Assembly: GCA_910577475.1 (NCBI GenBank)
Contig: CAJTLJ010000001.1
Span: 124,001-188,000, forward strand
From: an uncultured Alistipes sp.
GTDB lineage: Bacteria > Bacteroidota > Bacteroidia > Bacteroidales > Rikenellaceae
Direction: 5' to 3'
DNA: 64,000 nucleotides
The notes under the pieces are model-generated. The model had not been told where the DNA came from. It ran no database searches and worked only from the letters and a program-made list of their open reading frames with translations. A program made the translations under genes and the position numbers. This document shows, piece after piece, positions 23,541-32,212 of this stretch. Positions within the stretch are counted from its first letter, which is position 1; each line of letters begins with the position of its first letter.

Positions 23541-24932
23541 ATGGCAAACAAGATACCGCGCGTACCCGTGCGCGAACAAGACCCGAAAGTGCGGGCCGCC
23601 AATTTCGAGGAGGTCTGCTACGGCTACGACGAAAAGGAGGCGCTGCTGGAGACCACCCGCTGCCTGGACTGCAAGAATCCGCGCTGCGTGGCGGCCTGCC
23701 CCGTCAGCATCCGGATTCCCGATTTCATCCACGAACTGAAGAACGGCCGGGTGGCCGCAGCAGCGGCCGTCATCGCGCGAGACAGCTCGCTGCCGTCGGT
23801 CTGCGGACGCGTCTGCCCGCAGGAGACGCAGTGCGAAGGGGCCTGCATCCTGGGCATCAAGGGCGAACCGGTAGCCATCGGCAAGCTGGAGCGCTACGTG
23901 GGCGACTGGGCGCTGGAACACGAACCCGAGGTGACGGCCGCCCCGCGCAACGGCCGCCGCGTCGCCGTGGTCGGCAGCGGTCCGGCCGGTCTGGCCTGCG
24001 CCAGCGACCTGGCTAAGGCGGGCTACGAGGTACACATCTTCGAGGCGCTGCACAAGGTGGGCGGCGTGCTGGTCTACGGCATTCCCGAGTTCCGTCTGCC
24101 GAAGACGCGGATCGTGGAGCGCGAGATCGACGCCCTGCGCCGGCTGGGCGTAACCATCGAGACCGACGTCATCATCGGCCGCACCCTGACGGTCGACGCC
24201 CTGCTCGACGAGGAGGGATTCGACGCCGTTTTCATCGGTTCGGGCGCCGGACTGCCCCGTTTCATGGGTATTCCGGGCGAGAACCTCAACGGCGTGATCT
24301 CGGCCAACGAATTCCTGACCCGCGCCAACCTGATGCGTGCCTTCGACGCCGACTACGACACGCCCATCCAGGCGGGCCGCAAGGTGGTCGTGGTGGGCGG
24401 CGGCAACGTAGCGATGGACGCCGTGCGCACCGCCAAGCGATTGGGTGCCGAGGCGACAATCGTCTACCGGCGCAGCGAAGCCGAACTCCCGGCCCGCACC
24501 GAAGAGGTGCACCACGCCAAGGAGGAGGGCATCGAGTTCCGCATGCTGACCAACCCCACCGCCGTGCTGGGCGACGAGCAGGGGTGGGTGCGCGGCCTGC
24601 GATGCGTGGAGATGACCCTGGGCGAACCCGATGCCAGCGGACGCCGCTCGCCCGTGGTGAAGGAGGGTTCCGAATTCGAGGTGGCATGCGACGTAGTCAT
24701 CATGGCGCTGGGCACCTCGCCCAACCCTTTGCTGTCGGCCACCACCCCGGGTCTGGAGACCGACCGCCGCGGCTGTCTGGTAGCCGACGAGGCGGGCTCG
24801 ACCACCCGCGAAGGGGTATTTGCCGGCGGCGATGCCGTTACGGGCGCCGCCACGGTCATTCTGGCGATGGGAGCCGGACGCCGGGCCGCCGAAGCCATCG
24901 ACCGATACATTCAGAAAAAAAACGGAAAATAA
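23541..24932 (+). CDS. nfnB: NfnB / glutamate synthase-like NADPH oxidoreductase subunit
   Basis: A 463-residue flavoprotein homologous to the small subunit of glutamate synthase. The N-terminus binds two [4Fe-4S] clusters (CLDCKNPRCVAACPV; VCGRVCPQETQCEGAC), followed by an FAD-binding GSGPAGLACASDLAKAGY and an NADPH-binding VVGGGNVAMDAVRTAKR; it ends EGVFAGGDAVTGAATVILAM. It pairs with the preceding NfnA. No large GltB-type gene lies nearby, so a Nfn role is more likely than glutamate synthase. Its TAA overlaps the next start codon by one base (TAATG). Confidence 0.92.
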   Translation: MANKIPRVPVREQDPKVRAANFEEVCYGYDEKEALLETTRCLDCKNPRCVAACPVSIRIPDFIHELKNGRVAAAAAVIARDSSLPSVCGRVCPQETQCEGACILGIKGEPVAIGKLERYVGDWALEHEPEVTAAPRNGRRVAVVGSGPAGLACASDLAKAGYEVHIFEALHKVGGVLVYGIPEFRLPKTRIVEREIDALRRLGVTIETDVIIGRTLTVDALLDEEGFDAVFIGSGAGLPRFMGIPGENLNGVISANEFLTRANLMRAFDADYDTPIQAGRKVVVVGGGNVAMDAVRTAKRLGAEATIVYRRSEAELPARTEEVHHAKEEGIEFRMLTNPTAVLGDEQGWVRGLRCVEMTLGEPDASGRRSPVVKEGSEFEVACDVVIMALGTSPNPLLSATTPGLETDRRGCLVADEAGSTTREGVFAGGDAVTGAATVILAMGAGRRAAEAIDRYIQKKNGK

Positions 24933-25483
24933 TGAAGCGAGTGCTTGCAATCGCACTGGCCGCGACGCTGTTCGCCGCCTGCGACGACGAACCCAAACAA
25001 CTCGTCGGCACCATTTCGGACGCGACGATGAACGGCATAACGGTCTGCGGACCGGACGGCGGAGAACATCTCTTCCCCATCGAAGGGGCCGACCTGAGCG
25101 AGGCCAACGGACTGCTGGCGGGCTCGCCGGTCACCGTGGAGTACACGGGAACCCCCGAACGGGTAAAACGAGTGCTGAAGGTATCGACCGACGCCACCTA
25201 TGCCGCCGCCGTGGGCGACTGGACCCGGCCCGACCCCATCGATGAAAACGGAGTGATGGGCATCCGCCTGCAAACCGGAGGGGCCGCGGAGTCGATCCGC
25301 ATGGCGACGCTGGTCTACACCTCGTGGGAGCTGCTGGAGGAAGCGGGCAAAATCCGGCTCAAGGGCCGCAGCATCGGCAACGGACAAACCGTCGACTTCG
25401 AGGAGACGGCCGAGATCTCGGAACGGGATGGTCGCCTCACGCTGACGACCGACAACGGAACCTTCTACACCCGGGAACGTTAG
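24932..25483 (+). CDS. Lipocalin-like lipoprotein (copy 1)
   Basis: A 183-residue predicted lipoprotein (FAAC lipobox, Cys17, then DDEP). The C-terminal half is a lipocalin-like beta-barrel module: GDWTRPDPIDENGVMGIRLQTGG, LVYTSWELLEEAGKIRLKG and SIGNGQTVDFEETAEI. It is paralogous to the next gene, matching the pattern G.W, MGI, GG.A.SI.M.TL, W and SIGNG.T. The start overlaps the nfnB stop by one base. Function unknown; it is probably a periplasmic or outer-membrane envelope lipoprotein. Confidence 0.75.
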   Translation: MKRVLAIALAATLFAACDDEPKQLVGTISDATMNGITVCGPDGGEHLFPIEGADLSEANGLLAGSPVTVEYTGTPERVKRVLKVSTDATYAAAVGDWTRPDPIDENGVMGIRLQTGGAAESIRMATLVYTSWELLEEAGKIRLKGRSIGNGQTVDFEETAEISERDGRLTLTTDNGTFYTRER

Positions 25484-25488
25484 CCGCC

Positions 25489-26097
25489 ATGCGAATCTCG
25501 TCCGTTCTGCTCGCGGGGCTGCTCCTCGCGGCCTGCGGGTCCGACCGCATCACTACATTCGAGGGCACCCTCTCCGAGGCGCAGTTCAACGCCCTGACCC
25601 TGATCGGCGAGCAGGGTAACCCGGTCACGTTCCGCACCGAGGAGGCCGAATTCGAGTTCGCCGACAAGCTGGCGACGGGCTGCCGGGTGAAGGTCCTCTA
25701 CCGGGGCCGCATCCGGGAGGGAAGCGCCACGGCCGTCCGGATCGAGGTCGACCCGACCTGCGCCCGCCTGCTGGGACGCTGGATCGAGGCGGAGGACGGC
25801 ATGGGAATGGGCATCGAGTTCGAGGCGGGCGGCACGGCCCGCTCGATCGGCATGCAGACGCTGATCTTCACCGGCTGGGAGCAGCTGCCCGACGGCGGAC
25901 TGAAGCTCAACGGCTACAGCATCGGCAACGGCAATACGATCACCTTCTCCGAGGAGTGGGAGATTCAGGAGCTGGAGCCCGACCGACTCACCATCGCCCA
26001 AAGCGACCTGACCCTCCGTTTCCGCCGCGAAACGGAGGAGGACGCCCTGGCCCGCGAGGAGCGCGAAGCCGCCGCCGCACAGCCGCAGAAGCGCTAA
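25489..26097 (+). CDS. Lipocalin-like lipoprotein (copy 2, tandem paralogue)
   Basis: A 202-residue lipoprotein (LAAC lipobox, then GSDRITTFEG). The C-terminal module mirrors copy 1: GRWIEAEDGMGMGIEFEAGG, SIGMQTLIFTGWEQLPDGG and SIGNGNTITFSEEWEI. A charged tail (RREREAAAA-type, rich in Arg/Glu/Ala) follows, absent from copy 1. Gap of only five bases after copy 1, so the two are a tandem duplication within the nfn operon. Function unknown. Confidence 0.75.
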   Translation: MRISSVLLAGLLLAACGSDRITTFEGTLSEAQFNALTLIGEQGNPVTFRTEEAEFEFADKLATGCRVKVLYRGRIREGSATAVRIEVDPTCARLLGRWIEAEDGMGMGIEFEAGGTARSIGMQTLIFTGWEQLPDGGLKLNGYSIGNGNTITFSEEWEIQELEPDRLTIAQSDLTLRFRRETEEDALAREEREAAAAQPQKR

Positions 26098-26116
26098 TTG
26101 CAAAGCACCTGACAAG

Positions 26117-26165
26117 CAATCCGGCCGTGCGGGAACTCCCGCACGGCCGGATTGTTCGTTTTTAT
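26117..26165 (+). terminator. Strong terminator after lipocalin-like genes
   Basis: A perfect 17-bp GC-rich stem (26117-26133 with 26138-26154) with a 4-base loop, followed by TTCGTTTTTA. It ends the DUF1573-nfn-lipocalin operon. Confidence 0.85.
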
Positions 26166-26197
26166 CCGCCGCCACCCCGAGCGAAACCGTTCTCGTT

Positions 26198-26339
26198 GTC
26201 ATTCCGGGCGGAGCCGCAGGCGAAGTCGAGGAATCCCGACCGGCATACCGGCGTGAATCCTTGCGAACCGCAAGGACGAATGTTCAGCGATGTCGGGATC
26301 TTTCGACTGCGGGCCATACGGCCCTCCGCTCAACATGAC
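26198..26339. repeat. Palindromic intergenic repeat, copy 1 (complete)
   Basis: 142 bases bounded by GTCATTCCG at the left and CAACATGAC at the right, forming imperfect terminal inverted repeats. Inner parts include GAGGAATCCCGAC against GTCGGGATC and a central hairpin TCCTTGCG-AAC-CGCAAGGA. Confidence 0.75.
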
Positions 26340-26347
26340 ATTTTTCT

Positions 26348-26459
26348 GTCATTCCGAGCGAAACGAAGTGTAGTCGAGGAATCCCGACGATGCACGGCGC
26401 AATCCTTTTGGAAACCGCAAGACGTTGCATCCTGGACAGACCCGGCGTCTTACGCCGGT
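26348..26459. repeat. Palindromic intergenic repeat, copy 2 (right end missing)
   Basis: Starts with the same left end (GTCATTCCGAGCG) and GAGGAATCCCGAC, and has the central AACCGCAAG motif, but the right terminus is absent: copy 3 begins directly after CTTACGCCG-type sequence. Confidence 0.65.
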
Positions 26460-26588
26460 GTCACCCCGAGCGTAGTCGAGGGGTCTCGACGGTCGGATCA
26501 GCGGGACCCCCTGCGGACCGCAAGGGCGGACGTTCCTTCAGGTCGGGACCTGTCGACTGCGCGTCTTCGACGCTCCGCTCAAGGTGAC
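26460..26588. repeat. Palindromic intergenic repeat, copy 3 (complete)
   Basis: 129 bases from GTCACCCCGAGCG to CAAGGTGAC. Conserved centre GCGGACCGCAAGGGCGGACGTTCC aligns with copy 1. Left and right ends are again complementary. Confidence 0.7.
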
Positions 26589-26590
26589 AT

Positions 26591-26635
26591 AAAATAACGG
26601 GCATTTGAGATCTGCTCTCAAATGCCCGTTATTTT
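26591..26635. terminator. Bidirectional terminator
   Basis: A perfect 20-bp inverted repeat (26591-26610 with 26616-26635) with a TCTGC loop, A-rich on one side and T-rich on the other. It can terminate the minus-strand GT9 operon, and marks the right edge of the repeat cluster. Confidence 0.85.
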
Positions 26636-26657
26636 TATACAACACTCTGTTCCGAGG

Positions 26658-27692
26658 CTATTTCCGGAGCAGAAGCTCCACCCGGTCGGCGATCTCCTGC
26701 GGCTCGATGCCGGAGAGGCAGCGGTAGTCGCCGAACTTGCAGGGTTTCTTTCCGTAAACCGAGCAGGGGCGGCAGCTAAGGTCGCTGCGCTGGACGATCC
26801 CTTCGGTCGTGCATCCGTAGCCCAGAAATCCCATCTTGGGATGGGTAGCGCCCCACACCGAAACGACGGGGGTGGCGGTCAGCGATGCCAGGTGCATCAC
26901 CAGCGAATCCATCGAGACCACGCAGTCGAGGTTGGCGATCAGGTCGATCTCCTCCTTCAGCTTCAACCGGTCGGCCACGGCCGTCACATTGTCGAAACGC
27001 TCCTCCTGCGCCTTCGCGAAGGCCAGTTCGCCGCCCATGCCGCTGTGGATGAAGACCCGGTCGTGCCGTTCGCTCAACAGACGGACCACCTCCGCCATGC
27101 GGTCGAGCGGATAGATCTTGCCCTGCTGGGCCGAGAAGGGGGCCACGCCGATCCAGACACCCCGCTTCTCCCCCATCGGATTGGGCCGCTCCGTGCGGAG
27201 GGCCGGAGCCGGATCGTCGAAGCGGAATCCCAGCCGGCGGAAGACATCGCAATAGCGTAGCACCGTGTGACGCAGCGGCTCGATGCACTCGGCGCTGCTG
27301 CCCATGCGGAGCCACTTGGCGAAACGGCCCTTGCGGATCGACCGCACGCGAATCCCGTGCAACCGCATCGAGAGCCGGAACAGCTGCGACCGCAGCACGT
27401 CGTGCACGTCGGCCATCGCATCCACCCCCAGCGCCCGCGCCTCGCGGGCCAACCGGAGGATGCCCCGCACCCCCTTGTGCTCTCCCTTCGTGTCGATGAA
27501 GAGGAAATCGACATCCACCCCCTCGAAGAAGGGGCGGAACAACTTGCGCGTCACGACGGTGATCTTCAGTCCGGGGTAGGCGTCTTTAAGCGCCTTCAGG
27601 GCATGCGGCAGCATCGCCACGTCGCCCATGGCCGACGAACGCATCACCAGCAGATGCCGGGGCAGACGCTCGTCCGCACTATTTTTTGGCAT
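26658..27692 (-). CDS. Glycosyltransferase family 9 (heptosyltransferase-like)
   Basis: A 344-residue cytoplasmic GT-B enzyme. N-terminal HLLVMRSSAMGDVAMLPHALKALK is the family signature (xxxSxxGDxxxxxP), and the C-terminal donor site reads FIHSGMGGEL, VVSMDSLVMHLASLTATPVVSVWGATHP. GT9 enzymes add heptose or a related sugar to the LPS inner core. A cysteine-rich tail (CTTEGIVQRSDLSCRPCSVYGKKPCKFGDYRCL) is present, as in many GT9 proteins. It overlaps the upstream DUF4254 gene by 14 bases, so both belong to one transcription unit. Donor sugar not determined. Confidence 0.88.
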   Translation of the reverse strand: MPKNSADERLPRHLLVMRSSAMGDVAMLPHALKALKDAYPGLKITVVTRKLFRPFFEGVDVDFLFIDTKGEHKGVRGILRLAREARALGVDAMADVHDVLRSQLFRLSMRLHGIRVRSIRKGRFAKWLRMGSSAECIEPLRHTVLRYCDVFRRLGFRFDDPAPALRTERPNPMGEKRGVWIGVAPFSAQQGKIYPLDRMAEVVRLLSERHDRVFIHSGMGGELAFAKAQEERFDNVTAVADRLKLKEEIDLIANLDCVVSMDSLVMHLASLTATPVVSVWGATHPKMGFLGYGCTTEGIVQRSDLSCRPCSVYGKKPCKFGDYRCLSGIEPQEIADRVELLLRK

Positions 27693-28287
27693 AGAGCACG
27701 GGGTTCAGCGACGGGTCGTTGTACATCTTCATCTGTTTGTAGACCTTCATGTACTTGCGTCCCGAAGCGATGTCGTCGAAGAGCTCCTCGATGGCCTGCG
27801 ACAGATCGACCTGCTGGGTCTGCAACACCTCCAGCTTCTTGCGGCAGGCGGCGCGGTGGTCGTCGTCGACGTCCGTGCGGACCGTTTCGCAGTGCATGTG
27901 GTAGATCTTGAGCGCCAGGATCGAGAGGCGGTCGATGGCCCAGGCGGGGGTCTCGGTGTTGATGCGGGCGTCGGCCTGCGGGGTCACCTCGCGGTATTTC
28001 TCCAGCATATAGGAGTCGATGTACTCCACCATGTCGGTACGGACCTGATTCGACTTGTCGATCCGGCGTTTGAGGGCCAGCGCCGCAACGGGATCGATCT
28101 GCGGATCGCGGATGATATCCTCCAGGTGCCACTGCACGGTGTCGACCCAGCACTTCTCGTAGAGCAGGAAGTCGATGCTGCCGTTCGTATAGGGGTTGTT
28201 CACGGGGTGGTCCACATCGTCGAAACGGTGATAGTCGTCGATCACCTGACGGAAAATCCGGTTCGCATTTTCGGTAAACATATCCAA
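27679..28287 (-). CDS. DUF4254 protein
   Basis: A 202-residue mostly alpha-helical protein without signal peptide, recognizable by NRIFRQVIDDYHRFDDVDHPVNNPY at the start, WHLEDIIRDPQIDP and LALKRRIDKSNQVRTDMVEYID. DUF4254 proteins are found next to GT9 glycosyltransferases in Bacteroidota; their function is unknown. The gene overlap with GT9 suggests the two act together in LPS or surface glycan synthesis (inference). Confidence 0.85.
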   Translation of the reverse strand: MDMFTENANRIFRQVIDDYHRFDDVDHPVNNPYTNGSIDFLLYEKCWVDTVQWHLEDIIRDPQIDPVAALALKRRIDKSNQVRTDMVEYIDSYMLEKYREVTPQADARINTETPAWAIDRLSILALKIYHMHCETVRTDVDDDHRAACRKKLEVLQTQQVDLSQAIEELFDDIASGRKYMKVYKQMKMYNDPSLNPVLYAKK

Positions 28288-28307
28288 AGTCTTTTGTCGG
28301 TTTATAA

Positions 28308-28338
28308 TTGTAAATTTCGGTAGAAAATTTTACCTTTG
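28308..28338 (+). promoter_or_regulatory. Promoter for GH73 operon
   Basis: -33 TTG (28308-28310), 20-base spacer, -7 TACCTTTG (28331-28338), then the GH73 ATG 23 bases downstream. Confidence 0.7.
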
Positions 28339-28361
28339 CTACCAAAGATTTAACAAAGATA

Positions 28362-29366
28362 ATGAATATTTCGAAAAAAGCAATCTTTTTGCTCCTTTTC
28401 GTCACGGGCGCACTCCTTCAGGTCCGGGGGCAGAGCCGAACGGTCCGCCAGACGCTGGAAGAGTACGTGGCCCGCTACCACCCCATCGCCGTCGCCCACA
28501 TGGAGCGCTACGGCATCCCGGCCAGCATCACGCTGGCGCAGGGCATTCTGGAGTCCGACTGCGGCAACAGCCCCCTCTCCCGCTCGTCGAACAACCATTT
28601 CGGCATCAAGTGCAAGAGCAACTGGACGGGCGAGCGGGTCTACCACGACGACGACGCCAAGGGCGAGTGTTTCCGGGCCTACCCCTCGGTGGAGGCCTCC
28701 TACGAGGACCACGCCGAGTTTCTGGACCGCCAGCCCCGCTACGACTCCCTCTTCTGCTACGCCGCCACCGACTACCGCAGCTGGGCACGCGGGTTGAAGG
28801 CCGCCGGCTATGCCACGGCGCCCGACTACGCCCTGCGGCTGGTGCGCATCATCGAGAACAACCGGCTCTACCTCTTCGACCGCGAAGGGGGCGAGCGGCT
28901 CTATGCCGCGGCCGCCGAAGGAGAGAGCGGTTTCGCCGCCCAGAGCAGCGTCGGCGAACCGGCTCTCGCGGCCGGAGGGGTCGACCCCGACGACTACCGC
29001 GTGACGATCAACGCCCACAACGGCTACAACGTCTATCGCACCAATGGCGTCTGCTACGTGCTGGCCAAGGAGCACGACTCGTTCGAGAACATCGGACGGC
29101 AGTTCCGCCTTTCGCCCCGCAATCTGCGCAAGTTCAACGACGTGGATGCCGATGCGCAGCCGCTCACGGGCGAGGTGATCTACATCGGCCGCAAGAAAAA
29201 CGGCTGGGAGGGCAACGCCCGCCTGCACACCGCCGTCGAGGGCGAAACGCTCTACTCGGTGGCGCAGTCCTACGCCATACGGATCAAGTCGCTCCGCAAG
29301 ATCAACCGGCTGAAGAGTACCGAGGTGCAGTTCGCAGCAGGCGACCAGGTAAAAATCAGAAAATAA
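28362..29366 (+). CDS. GH73 glucosaminidase with C-terminal LysM repeats
   Basis: A 334-residue secreted murein hydrolase: signal peptide ending LLQVRGQ, GH73 glucosaminidase domain (about 28-180) with catalytic-region ITLAQGILESDCGNSPLSRSSNNHFGIKC, and two LysM-type motifs in the C-terminal third (VLAKEHDSFENIGRQFRLSPRNLRKFN and AVEGETLYSVAQSYAIRIKSLRKINRL). It cuts the glycan strand of peptidoglycan during cell growth or separation. First gene of a plus-strand operon running to ogt. Confidence 0.9.
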   Translation: MNISKKAIFLLLFVTGALLQVRGQSRTVRQTLEEYVARYHPIAVAHMERYGIPASITLAQGILESDCGNSPLSRSSNNHFGIKCKSNWTGERVYHDDDAKGECFRAYPSVEASYEDHAEFLDRQPRYDSLFCYAATDYRSWARGLKAAGYATAPDYALRLVRIIENNRLYLFDREGGERLYAAAAEGESGFAAQSSVGEPALAAGGVDPDDYRVTINAHNGYNVYRTNGVCYVLAKEHDSFENIGRQFRLSPRNLRKFNDVDADAQPLTGEVIYIGRKKNGWEGNARLHTAVEGETLYSVAQSYAIRIKSLRKINRLKSTEVQFAAGDQVKIRK

Positions 29367-29381
29367 CACGTTCGACCGATC

Positions 29382-30068
29382 ATGGACAACAACACGCTCC
29401 GGCAACGGATCCAAGAGACGCTCATCAAGAAATCGGCGCTCAAACAGAAAATTTTCGACAACACGTTCGCCATCTTCAACGAACTGAAGGAGACCCTGCT
29501 GGAGATGGCCTCGGAGATGGACGACGAACTGGAGGGCAGGCTCGACAAGCGGGTCCGCATCGAGTACCGCGACCGCGGCAAGTTCGAGACACAGCTGCAG
29601 ATAGCCAGCGACCTGCTCATCTTCCAGATGCACACCGACGTCTTCGAGTTCGACGCGAACCACGCCATCTGGCAATGCCCCTACGTGCAGTCCGACCGCG
29701 ACAACTCCTACTGCGGCGTCATCAATGTCTACAACTTCCTATCCGACTCGTTCAAGTACAACCGCAACGCCGACGAAGGCTACCTGATCGGCCGCATCTT
29801 CATCAACCGCGAGCGGTGCTATTTCGTGGAGGGCAAGCGACAGAACTCGCTGCGGGCCATCAATTTCGGCAGCCGGGAGATCGACCGCGGCGCCCTGATC
29901 GCCATCCTCGAGACGGCCATCCACTACGTGCTGAACTTCGACCTGCTGGTGCCTCCCTTCGAGGCCTGCAAGCGGGTGACCGTCGACCAGTTCAACACCC
30001 GCATGGACAACTCGAAATTCATCACGGGCAAGCGACTGAATTACGACTTCAACGTAGACGACATTTAA
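29382..30068 (+). CDS. Conserved-looking hypothetical protein, 228 aa
   Basis: I do not recognize the family. It has no signal peptide or transmembrane segment; the N-terminus is helical and basic (RQRIQETLIKKSALKQKIFDNTFAIFNELKETLLEMASEM), and the middle is rich in beta-like segments (IWQCPYVQSDRDNSYCGVINVYNF, GYLIGRIFINRERCYFVEG). Codon bias and tight spacing (15 bases after GH73, 1 base before DPP4) show it is a real gene. Its partners suggest a link with cell envelope or stress functions, but none is demonstrable from the sequence. Confidence 0.7.
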   Translation: MDNNTLRQRIQETLIKKSALKQKIFDNTFAIFNELKETLLEMASEMDDELEGRLDKRVRIEYRDRGKFETQLQIASDLLIFQMHTDVFEFDANHAIWQCPYVQSDRDNSYCGVINVYNFLSDSFKYNRNADEGYLIGRIFINRERCYFVEGKRQNSLRAINFGSREIDRGALIAILETAIHYVLNFDLLVPPFEACKRVTVDQFNTRMDNSKFITGKRLNYDFNVDDI

Positions 30069-30069
30069 G

Positions 30070-32211
30070 ATGAGAAAGACCATACTGCTTTTCGGAGCGC
30101 TCTGCATCGCGCTCTCCGCCACGGCACAGAGCACGGGCGAACGGGCCGCGGCGCTCTACGACCGCTATCACGCCCTGCGGAACACCGCCTCGACGGGCAA
30201 GATCGAGCCGGCCGCCGACGGCGAACACTTTCTGCGCCGGAGCGCCGAAGGGATCGAGATGTTGAGCTACAGCGACCCCTGGGAGCGCGAACTGCTCTAC
30301 GCCGCCGACGGTCGGCAGATCTCGGACTACGCCGCAGCGCCGAACGGCGACCTGCTGATCGCCTACGGTTCGACCCCCATCTACCGCCACTCCTTTTCGG
30401 TGGACCGTCTGCTCTGCATCCGGGGCGGGGAGACCCTGGAGGTCTCCCCGGAGGTGAGCGGCAAGCGCGACGCGAGCTTCTCGCCCGACGGAAAACTGAT
30501 CGCCTTCTCGAGCGGCAACGACCTCTACCTCTTCGATCCGGAGAGCCGCACGACCCGCCGCCTGACCGACGACGGCGCCTGGAACCGAATCATCAACGGC
30601 ACGACGGACTGGGTTTACGAGGAGGAGTTCGGCTTCACGAAGGGCTACGCCTTCTCGCCCGACGGGCAGAAGCTGGCCTACCTGCGCTTCGACGAGAGCG
30701 AGGTGCCGCTCTTCGAGATGATGCGCTTCGACGGCCGGCTCTACAACCGGGCCTATGCCTTCAAATATCCCAAGGCGGGCGACCGCAACTCCACGGTGAC
30801 GATCTGGACGATCGACCTGCAAAGCGGCGAAAAAGAGGCCGTCTACACGGGCCCCCAGACGGATCAGTATATTCCGAAACTGGGCTGGACACCCGGCGGC
30901 GAGCTCTATTTCTACCGCGTCGACCGGCGCCAGCGGTTGTTCGAAGTGGTGGTCGACCGGCCCGACGAACAGCAGGTGATCTACTCCGAGCAGTCGCCCC
31001 GCTACGTGGAGCGCCCCATCGGCCAGGTCCTGACCTTCATCGACGGCGACCGGTTCGTCGTCCGCGAGGAGACCACGGCGGGCTGGTGGCACCTCTACCT
31101 GCACAGCATGGTCAAGGGGCGCCTGAAGGCGCTGAGCTCCGGACCGTGGGAGGTGACCGCGCTCGTTCACGCCGACAAGCGCGGCGTGTGGTACCTCTCC
31201 ACCGAGCGCTCGCCCTTGCGCCGCGACCTCTACCGCATCGACCTGCAAGGCCGCCGCAAGCAGCGGCTTACCGAGGGCGAGGGGTGGCACGCCATTCAGC
31301 CGGGAGCCGGCATGAAGTACTTCGTCGACAACTATTCGTCGGCCGTCGCACCCAACCGCATCTCCGTCCGCCGGGGCGAGAAGGGCGAACCGGTGCGCGA
31401 CTTGGTGCTCAAGGAGAGCCCCGCCGACCGGGCATACGCCGCAGGCGAAGTACCGGTCAAGGAGTTCTTCACTTTCCGCAACGGGCAGGGCGACGAGTTG
31501 AACGCCTGGATGATCCTCCCGCGCGATTTCGACTCCACAAAGCGCTACCCCGTCCTGCTCACCCAGTATTCGGGTCCGGGATCGCAGGAGGTAGCCGACC
31601 GCTGGCGGCCCGACTGGACCGACCTCCTGCCGCTGGAGGGCTACATCGTCGCCTGCGTCGATCCGCGTGGCACAGGATTCCGAGGCGAGGAGTTCAAGAA
31701 GCAGACCTACGGCGACCTGGGCCGCCGCGAGGTAGCCGACCAGATCGACTTCGCCCGCTACTGGGCCGCGCAGCCCTTCGTGGACGCCGGCCGCATCGGC
31801 ATCTACGGCTGGTCCTACGGCGGCTTCATGGCCCTGAGCTGCGCCCTGAAGGGCGACGGACTCTTCCGCATGGCGATCGCCGTGGCCCCCGTCACCTCGT
31901 GGCGCTACTACGACTCGGTCTACACCGAGACCTACAACGGTCTGCCGCAGGAGTTCCCGAAGGGCTACGACGAGAATTCGCCCCTCCATTTCCCCGAAAA
32001 GCTCTCGCCGAAGACCCGGCTGCTGCTGGTGCACGGCTCGGGCGACGATAACGTGCACCTGCAAAATACGATGGAGATGGCCCGCCGGCTGAACCGCGAC
32101 GGAGCACTCTACGACATGATGATCTATCCCGACCAGAACCACTCGATGCTACCGGACGACGCTCGGAACATCCGGGTGAAGATGCTGGCCTATACGCTGG
32201 AGAATCTGTAG
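30070..32211 (+). CDS. Dipeptidyl peptidase IV-type S9 serine peptidase
   Basis: A 713-residue exported peptidase (signal peptide MRKTILLFGALCIALSATAQ). The N-terminal beta-propeller contains WVYEEEFGF (Glu pair that anchors the substrate N-terminus) and the C-terminal alpha/beta hydrolase has the catalytic Ser in GWSYGGFMAL, Asp in HGSGDDNVH and His in PDQNHSML. It releases X-Pro dipeptides. Length is typical of bacterial DPP4. One-base gap from the preceding unknown gene and 1-base gap to ogt. Confidence 0.94.
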   Translation: MRKTILLFGALCIALSATAQSTGERAAALYDRYHALRNTASTGKIEPAADGEHFLRRSAEGIEMLSYSDPWERELLYAADGRQISDYAAAPNGDLLIAYGSTPIYRHSFSVDRLLCIRGGETLEVSPEVSGKRDASFSPDGKLIAFSSGNDLYLFDPESRTTRRLTDDGAWNRIINGTTDWVYEEEFGFTKGYAFSPDGQKLAYLRFDESEVPLFEMMRFDGRLYNRAYAFKYPKAGDRNSTVTIWTIDLQSGEKEAVYTGPQTDQYIPKLGWTPGGELYFYRVDRRQRLFEVVVDRPDEQQVIYSEQSPRYVERPIGQVLTFIDGDRFVVREETTAGWWHLYLHSMVKGRLKALSSGPWEVTALVHADKRGVWYLSTERSPLRRDLYRIDLQGRRKQRLTEGEGWHAIQPGAGMKYFVDNYSSAVAPNRISVRRGEKGEPVRDLVLKESPADRAYAAGEVPVKEFFTFRNGQGDELNAWMILPRDFDSTKRYPVLLTQYSGPGSQEVADRWRPDWTDLLPLEGYIVACVDPRGTGFRGEEFKKQTYGDLGRREVADQIDFARYWAAQPFVDAGRIGIYGWSYGGFMALSCALKGDGLFRMAIAVAPVTSWRYYDSVYTETYNGLPQEFPKGYDENSPLHFPEKLSPKTRLLLVHGSGDDNVHLQNTMEMARRLNRDGALYDMMIYPDQNHSMLPDDARNIRVKMLAYTLENL

Positions 32212-32212
32212 C

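Noticed and set aside
23166..24956. Minus-strand frame of 596 codons across nfnA/nfnB
   Set aside because: Opposes two clear enzyme genes with intact motifs.
26198..26588. CRISPR array
   Set aside because: Repeats are long, imperfect, palindromic and without regular unique spacers; no cas gene nearby.
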